Assembly (NCBI GenBank): GCA_964650285.1
Contig: CAZYSP010000028.1
Location: 1 to 5,135 of the forward strand
Direction: 5' to 3'
DNA: 5,135 bases
DNA from: JACPJP01 sp964650285
GTDB lineage: Archaea; Nanobdellota; Nanobdellia; Woesearchaeales; GW2011-AR4
Shown here: piece by piece, positions 1-4,717 of the stretch
Layout: each line of letters starts with the position of its first letter
How positions within the stretch are numbered: the first letter of the stretch is position 1
Program-made: the position numbers and the translations under genes
Notes under the pieces: generated by a model
The model's input: the letters and a program-made list of their open reading frames with translations, nothing else
Told to the model about the DNA's origin: nothing
Databases searched by the model: none

Positions 1-622
1 GTTTTACAAAACCGCTTTCTTTGATAGAAACATTAGCATCTGCCTTTATTATATTGGAATTAATATCAAATATACCTAAATAACTCAAAATTGTAATTAA
101 TTGCTTCATAAATTCTCTTGCCTCAGCAGCGCTTTCCAGCTCTGGCTCTGTAACAATTTCCAATAATGGATTTCCACTTCTATTATAATCAACTAAAACA
201 TAAGCACTTTCCTGCATCCCTTTTGGATGTATTAAAGCAGCAGGGTCTTCTTCCATATGCACTCTTGTAATCCCTACATCTTTCCCAGACCTTAATTTTA
301 AGCTTCCCTTATTGCCCAAAGGAATCTCATATTGAGAAATCTGGTAGTTTTTAGCCATATCCGGGTAAAAATAAGACTTTCTTGAGAAAATTAACTCCTT
401 GCTAATTTTACAATTTAAAGCCAAGCATAACTTTAAAGCAAACTCTAAAGCCTTTTTATTAAGCACCGGCTTACTACCTGGCTGCCCTAAACAAACCTCA
501 CATGTTCTTGTATTTGGCTCTTCAGAGCCTTTAGTAGCACACCCGCAAAAAAGCTTGGTATCACAATTAATCTCAGTATGCACTTCTAATCCAACAATCA
601 CACCACTTTTAGATTTTATCAT
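1..622 (-). CDS. gatB: Asp/Glu-tRNA(Asn/Gln) amidotransferase subunit B, N-terminal part (cut by window edge)
   Basis: This is the first 207 codons of GatB, the subunit of the GatCAB complex that activates misacylated Asp-tRNA(Asn) or Glu-tRNA(Gln) before ammonia from GatA converts it to the amide. The translation starts MIKSKSGVIVGLEVHTE. It shows the zinc-site cysteines C26, C28, C41 and C44, the SRKSYFYPDMAKNYQISQYE block (80-99), RVHMEED (120-126), and the family signature DYNRSGNPLLEIVTEPE (145-161). Full-length GatB is roughly 470-480 residues, so more than half lies beyond base 1. The sequence fits GatB rather than the archaeal paralogue GatE, although GatDE is the usual archaeal route for Gln-tRNA. 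The ATG at 622 is chosen because a TATA box is centred about 28 bases upstream, giving a leaderless mRNA. An ATG at 632 is in another frame. It is the last gene of the minus-strand housekeeping run. Confidence 0.95.
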   Translation of the reverse strand, partial: MIKSKSGVIVGLEVHTEINCDTKLFCGCATKGSEEPNTRTCEVCLGQPGSKPVLNKKALEFALKLCLALNCKISKELIFSRKSYFYPDMAKNYQISQYEIPLGNKGSLKLRSGKDVGITRVHMEEDPAALIHPKGMQESAYVLVDYNRSGNPLLEIVTEPELESAAEAREFMKQLITILSYLGIFDINSNIIKADANVSIKESGFVK

Positions 623-645
623 TACTTACCATTATTTTGAAGTAT

Positions 646-655
646 TATTTAAATA
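646..655 (-). promoter_or_regulatory. TATA box of gatB
   Basis: TATTTAAATA lies in the 45-base gap between the stop of the upstream gene (668) and the gatB ATG (622). Its centre is about 28 bases before the ATG, which matches archaeal TATA-to-start-site spacing and implies a leaderless transcript. No Shine-Dalgarno sequence is visible. Confidence 0.65.
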
Positions 656-667
656 TTTACCATATAA

Positions 668-1153
668 CTATCTCCCAAAAATACCAACAAAAATCTCTTT
701 GGGAATCTCTACACCAGCATCAACAAAGCATTTAGCAAGAAAATAACTATTCCCAGCCCTAAGATTAAATAACCTCTTCAATGTAAAACTATTTAGAAAC
801 CCTTCATTTATTCTCAAACTTACTTCTTTATTATTTTTAATAATTTTTTTATTAGTATAGTCTATTGTAACGTCGTTTTTATTGATACTGTGCCTAAAAA
901 GCTCCCATTCCACCAAATCCCTAAATATTTTATTCTTATTATTTTTCAAATATTGTTCTAAATCTTTAATGTCACTATAATTAAAAAAATCATTATTATT
1001 TGTTTTATTGAAATAATAAACCCTGCCTAAATACTTAGAAACTCTCTGCCTAGGACCTCTGCCCTTAGCCTTAACCTTGCGCTTATACCACTTATTCTCA
1101 ACAAGATAAGCATACTCCTTGCCATCAATTTTCTTAGTTCTGATAAAGCTCAT
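668..1153 (-). CDS. Conserved-looking basic protein of unknown function, 161 aa
   Basis: I cannot assign a function. The first ~45 residues (MSFIRTKKIDGKEYAYLVEN, then KRKVKAKGRGPRQRVSKYLG at 24-43) are strongly basic. They resemble the short N-terminal region seen in some IS4/IS1634-type transposases (basic stretch followed by RQRV-KYLG), but no DDE catalytic domain follows. An Asn/Lys-rich, probably helical middle (47-110) leads to a compact C-terminal part (INEGFLNSFTLKRLFNL at 115-131, then LAKCFVDAGVEIPKEIFVGI, 139-158). A frame opening with TTG at 1195 would add 14 residues. I prefer ATG 1153 because TATTATAAAT is centred about 27 bases upstream of it. The gene sits between rpoL and gatB, co-oriented, with a TAG stop. 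A nucleic-acid-binding role is only suggested by its charge. It could be a lineage-specific protein or a domesticated transposase N-terminus. Confidence 0.75.
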   Translation of the reverse strand: MSFIRTKKIDGKEYAYLVENKWYKRKVKAKGRGPRQRVSKYLGRVYYFNKTNNNDFFNYSDIKDLEQYLKNNKNKIFRDLVEWELFRHSINKNDVTIDYTNKKIIKNNKEVSLRINEGFLNSFTLKRLFNLRAGNSYFLAKCFVDAGVEIPKEIFVGIFGR

Positions 1154-1174
1154 ATTGGACTTAGGCACTATCAG

Positions 1175-1184
1175 ATTTATAATA
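1175..1184 (-). promoter_or_regulatory. TATA box of the 161-aa gene
   Basis: TATTATAAAT on the minus strand is centred about 27 bases before ATG 1153. It falls inside the optional TTG-started extension, so it argues that the shorter ATG start is the real one and that the mRNA is leaderless. Confidence 0.5.
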
Positions 1185-1232
1185 CTTTCGCTCAAAACAA
1201 AGCCTAAAACCCCAGAATTTTGCCTTTTTAGC

Positions 1233-1508
1233 CTACCTTATAGCAGACATCTCTTTCTTGAACTTCTCGCTTAGCTTCTTTAACCTGCCAACAGCCCCGC
1301 TTAAAGCAGCCTTAGGGATTCTATCTCCATCAGTTTCAAGAATAAATTTAGGTTTACTAACCTGAGGATGCTTAATAGCATAAGTAGAAACCTTGACATG
1401 ATCATCATTCCATAACTCGTTTTTTAGAATATTGGTGTAAGTATGCCCCACACCATCAACCTCAAAAACCAATCTGTTTTTCTTGTTCTCAAGAACATTG
1501 AATTTCAT
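1233..1508 (-). CDS. rpoL: DNA-directed RNA polymerase subunit L (Rpo11)
   Basis: This 91-residue protein is the small archaeal polymerase subunit L, homologous to eukaryotic RPB11 and to part of bacterial alpha. In known archaea it pairs with Rpo3 (RpoD) to form the platform on which the large subunits assemble. Visible family features are the N-terminal strand MKFNVLENKKNRLVFEVDG, the GHTYTNILKNEL helix start (equivalent to the usual DHTLxNLLRxEL, residues 21-32), YAIKHP with a downstream ETDG turn, and a C-terminal amphipathic helix ending KKLSEKFKKEMSAIR. Length is typical. ATG 1508 is preferred over an in-frame TTG at 1520: it gives the expected N-terminus, and a TATA box lies about 25 bases upstream. 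A GGAG at 1521-1524 is 12 bases away, too far to be a convincing SD. The gene follows the METTL5-like gene after 23 bases. I recall this neighbourhood from other archaeal genomes but could not check it. Confidence 0.95.
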   Translation of the reverse strand: MKFNVLENKKNRLVFEVDGVGHTYTNILKNELWNDDHVKVSTYAIKHPQVSKPKFILETDGDRIPKAALSGAVGRLKKLSEKFKKEMSAIR

Positions 1509-1528
1509 GAAAATAAGCAACTCCAGTT

Positions 1529-1538
1529 TATTTAAAAA
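1529..1538 (-). promoter_or_regulatory. TATA box of rpoL, overlapping the upstream stop codon
   Basis: TTTTTAAATA on the minus strand spans the TAA stop (1534-1532) of the METTL5-like gene and is centred about 25 bases before the rpoL ATG at 1508. rpoL can therefore be transcribed on its own as a leaderless mRNA, with or without read-through from upstream. Confidence 0.55.
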
Positions 1539-2188
1539 CCTTTCTTTTCTATTCGAAAACAGCTTACATTTATCCTTTTTATCCCGTGGTTATGATAGCT
1601 TTGCGTTGCTTTTAACGGAAATTGAAAGTCCAAAATGTTTGTAACCCTAAAGCCATTGTCGTCGGAAAACGCCTTTACAAACCTTTTGCTTTCGCTTTTA
1701 TGAAAACTATACACAACTTTGCCAATTTCAAAAGCTTTTTTTAAAAAAATCTTATCCATATGCTTAATCTTGACCCCAAAAGGCGGATTTTGCACTACTA
1801 AATCTGCTTTTTCCTTAAAATCATTAACGTCCTGACACCTAAAAATAGCCTCTCCAGCTGCATAACCCTCACTTTCCATTTTCGCAAGGTTCTTCTTAGC
1901 CACCTCAAGTACTTTACTGTCAAAATCAACAAAATACACTTTCTGGGCATTTAAAGCTAACATACCAATACCCAGTATGCCTGGCCCACAGCCCAGGTCA
2001 ATACTCACTTTTCCTATATCTCCCTTCATATAGGCCTGCCAAAGCACTTCTGCAGCTACCTCAGCATCTGTAGCATACTGCTCAACTCTTACTTTTGGCC
2101 CTTTAAAGCCCTCTAAGCCAGATAAAAGCACTGCCAGAGCCTTCTTTGAACCTATCCTACCCCTATTGGAACTCTCACTTTTTGCCAT
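1532..2188 (-). CDS. METTL5-like SAM-dependent RNA N6-adenine methyltransferase
   Basis: This 218-residue Rossmann-fold methyltransferase has SAM motif I DLGCGPGILGIG (64-75), an acidic end of strand 2 in VYFVDFD (84-90), and the catalytic motif IV NPPFG (134-138) typical of amino-group methylation of adenine. The motif I and IV pair, EQYATDAEVAAEVLWQAY (36-53), the FLKKAFEIGKVVYSFHKS block (148-165) and the C-terminal QFPLKATQSYHNH (189-201) all match the METTL5 pattern. The human enzyme modifies one adenine of 18S rRNA with TRMT112 as partner. A small-subunit rRNA target is therefore likely here, but it is inferred. Residues 1-14 (MAKSESSNRGRIGS) look like an extra, probably disordered extension. 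The ATG at 2188 is the only in-frame start before the conserved part, and an in-frame stop lies just upstream. No clear SD or close TATA box is visible. An A/T stretch at 2294-2305 is a possible promoter, giving a leader of roughly 85 bases. Confidence 0.92.
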   Translation of the reverse strand: MAKSESSNRGRIGSKKALAVLLSGLEGFKGPKVRVEQYATDAEVAAEVLWQAYMKGDIGKVSIDLGCGPGILGIGMLALNAQKVYFVDFDSKVLEVAKKNLAKMESEGYAAGEAIFRCQDVNDFKEKADLVVQNPPFGVKIKHMDKIFLKKAFEIGKVVYSFHKSESKRFVKAFSDDNGFRVTNILDFQFPLKATQSYHNHGIKRINVSCFRIEKKGF

Positions 2189-2289
2189 TTTTAGCCTATT
2201 TTAGCCCTTTTTGGCCTTCCCATGCCCTTTCCATACACCCTCAAGCTCTCACTCTCAGACTGTTTTCAGCCCTCTCAAATCTGCTAACA

Positions 2290-2430
2290 ACCCTTATTTT
2301 AAAAACCTTCATTTTTTGACCAACGTTTATTTTTTAATTTTCTAAAAAACTGTTTTTTTAATTTTTATTTTTTTAAAATTTTAATCTAAATTTTTTATTG
2401 AAGCTTCTTTATTTTAAAATCTCTTTTTTC
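2290..2430. other. T-rich/A-rich low-complexity tract, candidate DNA-unwinding element
   Basis: About 140 bases with very few G/C residues and repeated runs of 5-7 T, for example at 2312-2317, 2330-2335, 2353-2359, 2362-2366, 2368-2374 and 2391-2396. No coding frame of useful length is seen. Such a segment next to ordered iterons would melt easily, as in iteron-type origins. It could equally be intrinsically stiff promoter-distal DNA. The run spacing is irregular, so a strong phased-A-tract bend is not supported. Confidence 0.4.
2294..2305 (-). promoter_or_regulatory. Possible TATA box for the METTL5-like gene
   Basis: TTTTTAAAATAA on the minus strand is the nearest TATA-like element upstream of ATG 2188, about 110 bases away. 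Transcription would begin near 2273 and give a leader rich in GGG and GAG runs but without an obvious SD close to the ATG. The surroundings are A/T-rich, so a chance match is quite possible. Confidence 0.25.
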
Positions 2431-2437
2431 AGTCTCA
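2427..2437 (+). repeat. TTTCAGTCTCA direct repeat, copy 1
   Basis: This 11-base sequence occurs perfectly here and again at 2481-2491. Copy 1 leads directly into the first block of three TTCCC sites (first CCC at 2440). The arrangement suggests that repeat block plus leader were duplicated, or that the sequence is a second protein site at the head of each block. Confidence 0.6.
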
Positions 2438-2480
2438 TTCCCGCTTCATTCCCAGCCATTTCCCGACGGTAAACTTCTGC

Positions 2481-2491
2481 TTTCAGTCTCA
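2481..2491 (+). repeat. TTTCAGTCTCA direct repeat, copy 2
   Basis: This is identical to 2427-2437 and offset by 54 bases. It stands just before the second block of TTCCC sites, whose first CCC is at 2499. Confidence 0.6.
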
Positions 2492-2537
2492 AAATAGTCC
2501 CACTATATTCCCAATACAATCCCAATTAATTCCCAAA

Positions 2538-2552
2538 TATTTAAATTTTTCG
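2538..2552 (-). promoter_or_regulatory. Leftward BRE/TATA core inside the iteron array
   Basis: On the minus strand this reads CGAAAAATTTAAATA, differing at one base of 15 from the rightward core at 2607-2621. It occupies the gap between iteron blocks 2 and 3. Transcription to the left would start near 2515, within block 2. No convincing gene lies immediately downstream; a 36-codon TTG-started frame (2409-2519) and the distant METTL5-like gene are the only candidates. Confidence 0.45.
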
Positions 2553-2606
2553 TCTTAATAGATTCCCAAACTTATCCCATCACATTCCCAATATAGTCCC
2601 AAAAAA

Positions 2607-2621
2607 CGAAATATTTAAATA
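2607..2621 (+). promoter_or_regulatory. BRE/TATA promoter of the 212-aa coiled-coil/winged-helix gene
   Basis: CGAAATATTTAAATA combines a BRE-like CGAAA with a strong TATA box centred about 27 bases before ATG 2644, so the mRNA should be leaderless. The last iteron (CCC at 2598-2600) stands only six bases upstream of the BRE. A protein bound to the array could therefore block or help TFB/TBP loading, which makes autoregulation likely. Confidence 0.7.
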
Positions 2622-2643
2622 AAATCTAATTAACGAATCAATT

Positions 2644-3282
2644 ATGTTCTGGATAAAAAGGCAGTCAGACATTGAAAGAAAACTTTCCCAAATGCACCAC
2701 CTTCTGGCAAGATCTTTCTCTAACGTAAAAAACGACACGCAAAAAATCTTCCAATGGCTCAACCATTTGCATCAAAAAAACCAGGATCAGGAAAACCAGA
2801 TAAAACAGCTAAAACTGGAGCTGTCTTATATACCAAAAAGGCCAGAAGATATAAAGAAAATAGTGGACAGCTACTACTCATTTGACAACATAACAGAGAG
2901 AATAAAGATGATAAATGAGCGAATAGACACCATAGCCAAAGGAAAACAACCATATACACCAGCACATCCAGAAATACATGAAATAACACAAAGACTTACA
3001 CAATTAGAAGAGCAACGTAAAGCAACAATAAGGGAAAAAGTAGTAAAACGCGTTACAAGAAACTCAAAAGAATACGTAAAGCAGCTAATACTTTCTTATA
3101 TAAGAAAATATACCCAAATAAGCAGCTTACAATTAAAGGATATGATAGTTTATGACCAGGGATTATGCTCGAAAAGCTCTTTTTACCGTCTTTTAGACGA
3201 AATAGAAGCTCTAGAAGAAATAGGAACAGTAAAAAAAGTAAGGCAAAAATACTACCTCTACAAGCAAATTAAAGAACAATAG
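2644..3282 (+). CDS. Coiled-coil plus winged-helix DNA-binding protein, 212 aa, function unknown
   Basis: No named family is recognised. Residues 5-62 are a long amphipathic helix rich in Lys, Gln and Leu (SNVKNDTQKIFQWLNHLHQK, 26-45), likely a dimerising coiled coil. A linker (YIPKRPEDIKKIVDSYYSF, 62-80) leads to a second helical stretch at 82-135 with a Pro-rich break at 102-110. The C-terminal ~72 residues look like a winged helix: helix 1 SKEYVKQLILSYIRKY (141-156), helix 2 SSLQLKDMIV (160-169), recognition helix SKSSFYRLLDEIEALEEIG (176-194), and a basic wing TVKKVRQKYYLYK (195-207). There is no signal peptide, membrane segment or enzymatic motif. The start is set by the TATA box 27 bases upstream. 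Its position right beside the 11-bp array suggests it binds those sites, as a replication, segregation or autoregulatory protein. It resembles proteins I associate with DPANN genomes, but that was not checked. Confidence 0.85.
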   Translation: MFWIKRQSDIERKLSQMHHLLARSFSNVKNDTQKIFQWLNHLHQKNQDQENQIKQLKLELSYIPKRPEDIKKIVDSYYSFDNITERIKMINERIDTIAKGKQPYTPAHPEIHEITQRLTQLEEQRKATIREKVVKRVTRNSKEYVKQLILSYIRKYTQISSLQLKDMIVYDQGLCSKSSFYRLLDEIEALEEIGTVKKVRQKYYLYKQIKEQ

Positions 3283-3301
3283 ATATTAAAATTAATATTT
3301 T
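3283..3301 (+). terminator. A/T dyad with T-run after the 212-aa gene
   Basis: ATATTAA (3283-3289) and TTAATAT (3292-3298) form a perfect 7-bp inverted repeat with a two-base gap, directly after the TAG stop and followed by TTTTC. It may act as a U-tract terminator. The all-A/T stem is weak, so it could instead be an operator for the next gene. Confidence 0.35.
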
Positions 3302-3317
3302 CAACAATATAAAACAT

Positions 3318-3325
3318 TATAAATA
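3318..3325 (+). promoter_or_regulatory. TATA box of the 186-aa gene
   Basis: TATAAATA is centred about 34 bases before ATG 3356. A start site near 3348 would leave a very short leader holding GGGTGG just before the ATG. The second gene can thus be expressed separately from the first. Confidence 0.5.
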
Positions 3326-3355
3326 AGCTAACTTAACCAAAAATCTGGGGTGGTA

Positions 3356-3916
3356 ATGATTTTTGATGAGTTTTTTAAGCAAAGAAAGCGCTATTTCTCA
3401 AAAAAACCAAATGGCATTAATTTTGAGCTTAAAGAAGCATTAAAAACCATTAAAAAGGAATTAGACGGGCATTTAGAGGCTATTAATGAAAATACAGGCG
3501 AGATACAAACAAGCTATGAGTGTGTAAATGAGGTTAATGACAAGCTGGAAAAACTGGCAGAAAGAATAGAGACAATAGAAATATTCTTGCAGAAATACAG
3601 CAACTTTACTGCAATAGAAAAAAGCTTTGATATAAAGCCATTAACAAAAACAGAACAACATGTTTTCCTGGTTATTTATGCTTTAGGGGGTGAAAAAGGA
3701 CTCGTTTCTTACGCAGATATAATTAAAAAAACAGCTCTTCCAGGTTATGTTGTAAGTGAGTACATAGCAAGATTAATAGAAAAAGGCATTCCATTAATGA
3801 AGAAATACATAAACAACATTCCATGCATTAAACTTAATCCAGAGTTCAAGCGCATACAGGCAAAAGAAAACATTTTGTGCATAGACCCAGCGCAAAAAGA
3901 ACTGGTCAATTTTTAG
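3356..3916 (+). CDS. Second coiled-coil plus winged-helix protein, 186 aa, function unknown
   Basis: The architecture parallels the preceding gene but the sequence differs. After a basic N-terminus (FFKQRKRYFSKK, 6-17), a long helical region at 22-80 with heptad-like spacing (LDGHLEAINENTGEIQTSYE, 36-55; DKLEKLAERIETIEIFLQKY, 62-81) predicts a coiled coil. A MarR/TrmB-like winged helix follows: helix 1 LTKTEQHVFLVIYAL (96-110), helix 2 VSYADIIKKTA (117-127), recognition helix GYVVSEYIARLIEKGI (130-145), then wing-like strands (LMKKYINNIPCIKLNPEF, 147-164). No enzymatic or membrane motif is seen. ATG 3356 is preferred; an in-frame GTG at 3350 would add two residues but overlaps the GGGGTGG that may serve as SD. 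A 67-base gap separates the stop of the 212-aa gene from GTG 3350. Adjacent genes with matching domain order suggest a complex or two binders of neighbouring DNA sites. Confidence 0.83.
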   Translation: MIFDEFFKQRKRYFSKKPNGINFELKEALKTIKKELDGHLEAINENTGEIQTSYECVNEVNDKLEKLAERIETIEIFLQKYSNFTAIEKSFDIKPLTKTEQHVFLVIYALGGEKGLVSYADIIKKTALPGYVVSEYIARLIEKGIPLMKKYINNIPCIKLNPEFKRIQAKENILCIDPAQKELVNF

Positions 3917-4000
3917 TTTAAAACCTTTAATCTTTTATTAAAACCTTTAATCATACTTATTCTAATACCTTTTAGTTATTGATTAAAACTTTTAGTTGTT
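3917..4000. repeat. A/T-rich dyad repeats at ~20-bp steps between convergent genes
   Basis: TTAAAACCTTTAATC occurs perfectly at 3918-3932 and 3938-3952, exactly 20 bp apart. Two weaker relatives follow, sharing CTTTTAGTT and ATTAAAACTTTTAGTT around 3963-3997, also 20 bp from each other. The core ATTAAA-acc-TTTAAT (3937-3951) is a perfect inverted repeat. The tract starts right after the stop of the plus-strand gene and faces the end of the recombinase gene. It may be a bidirectional U-tract terminator, or a set of operator sites on one helical face (20 bp is about two turns). Confidence 0.6.
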
Positions 4001-4033
4001 TTTAACAGATTAATTTCAATATGGAAAAAAACT

Positions 4034-4699
4034 CTATTCTTGCTTATTTCCATCTTGCTCATTTCCAAACTCACTCAATTTAGCATCATCCTTCTTAGGC
4101 TTTGCTTTAAATTTATCAATAAGCTTTTCTTCATATAACTGCTGCGTATCTGTTATAGAGGGTACACCATACATCTGCAATGTAGTCCTGGCATCAGCAT
4201 GTCCAGCCATCTTTTGAACCATATTAAATGGAATACCAGCAGCAAGGCTAAGCCTGGAAAAGCTATGCCTAAAGATATGCGGATTCATATTCTTAAGCTT
4301 AGGATTAGGATTCTTAATATACGCTCTTTTAGCGCAATTAGCCACAATTCTGTTTATTTGGCTTAAAGATATGCCTTCATGGCCTTTCTTATTACTTTGT
4401 ATCAAAAAGCCCGTTTTACGGCTTCCTATATAAAATTTGATAGCTTGCAAGGTATCATCATCAATTGGAACAGCTCTTGACTTTGGGTCTTTTTCATTTG
4501 CCCCTTTACCCTTTTCAATAAATATCCTTTTTCTTCCAAAATCAACATCTTTGATTTTGATGTTAGCAAGCTCAAATCTACGCATGCCTGTTCTTGCTAG
4601 AATCTTTAGAACAACACTTTCTTTCAAATTTTTGGCTGCAGTAATGATGCTGTTGATTTCATTCCAATTAAGGTAATATTCATTGTATTTCTTTGCCAT
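4034..4699 (-). CDS. Tyrosine recombinase/integrase, catalytic domain only
   Basis: This 221-residue site-specific recombinase of the phage-integrase/Xer superfamily has the full catalytic set: Arg40 in ARTGMRRFELANI, a probable beta-hairpin Lys in EKGKGANEKDPKSR (Lys65), His141 and Arg144 in PHIFRHSF, His167 in MAGHADARTT, and the nucleophile Tyr177 in LQMYG. It should cut and rejoin DNA through a 3'-phosphotyrosine. The N-terminal SAM-like core-binding domain usual in XerA, XerC/D and most integrases (about 290-300 residues in all) is absent. The protein begins only about 35 residues before the first catalytic Arg. A charged, probably disordered tail follows Tyr177 (KAKPKKDDAKLSEFGNEQDG). 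ATG 4699 is supported by GAGGT seven bases upstream. The leader is long and structured and its TATA box lies in a dyad. The gene converges on the two coiled-coil genes. It may be the integrase of an integrated element or a small chromosome resolvase. Confidence 0.93.
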   Translation of the reverse strand: MAKKYNEYYLNWNEINSIITAAKNLKESVVLKILARTGMRRFELANIKIKDVDFGRKRIFIEKGKGANEKDPKSRAVPIDDDTLQAIKFYIGSRKTGFLIQSNKKGHEGISLSQINRIVANCAKRAYIKNPNPKLKNMNPHIFRHSFSRLSLAAGIPFNMVQKMAGHADARTTLQMYGVPSITDTQQLYEEKLIDKFKAKPKKDDAKLSEFGNEQDGNKQE

Positions 4700-4706
4700 T
4701 AAATTA

Positions 4707-4711
4707 ACCTC
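4707..4711 (-). promoter_or_regulatory. Shine-Dalgarno site of the recombinase gene
   Basis: GAGGT on the minus strand ends seven bases before ATG 4699. This is the clearest SD in the window; most other genes here look leaderless. It agrees with a long 5' leader on this mRNA. Confidence 0.65.
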
Positions 4712-4717
4712 TTATCA

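Larger units (their letters stand above)
2436..2604 (+). repeat. Array of eleven 11-bp-spaced aTTCCCAa iterons in three blocks
   Basis: CCC trinucleotides start at 2440, 2451, 2462 (block 1), 2499, 2510, 2521, 2532 (block 2) and 2565, 2576, 2587, 2598 (block 3). Steps within blocks are all exactly 11 bp. The step from block 2 to block 3 is 33 bp, three empty-or-degenerate periods, so the eight sites from 2499 to 2598 share one phase. Block 1 to block 2 is 37 bp, four bases off phase. The unit reads roughly n-a-(t/g)-T-CCC-A-a-n-n, with examples such as TATTCCCAATA, AATTCCCAAAT, GATTCCCAAAC and CATTCCCAATA. Most sites have A after CCC. Only the core is conserved, while the linkers differ, which points to protein binding on nearly one helical face rather than recent tandem duplication. 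The array ends directly against the promoter of the 212-aa coiled-coil/winged-helix gene. Origin iterons, a partition centromere or a multi-site operator are the plausible roles. Confidence 0.85.

Noticed and set aside
399..746. Plus-strand open frame of 115 codons
   Set aside because: It lies antisense to gatB and to the end of the 161-aa gene, which have clear family or promoter support; its product has no recognisable features.
2409..2519. Minus-strand 36-codon frame (TTG start) crossing iteron blocks 1 and 2
   Set aside because: It starts close to the predicted left transcription start, but it needs a TTG start, is short, and its sequence is dictated by the GGGAAT repeats; kept only as a remark in the promoter finding.
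2436..2604. CRISPR array
   Set aside because: The unit is only 11 bp with a 5-7 base conserved core and no spacers of CRISPR length; no cas genes are present.
2580..2989. Minus-strand open frames at 2580-2762 and 2759-2989
   Set aside because: They are antisense to the 212-aa gene, composed of Phe/Leu/Ser-rich sequence typical of reverse reading of a Lys/Glu-rich coiled-coil gene, and have no promoter.
4437..4676. Plus-strand open frame of 79 codons
   Set aside because: It is antisense to the catalytic core of the tyrosine recombinase and has no independent support.
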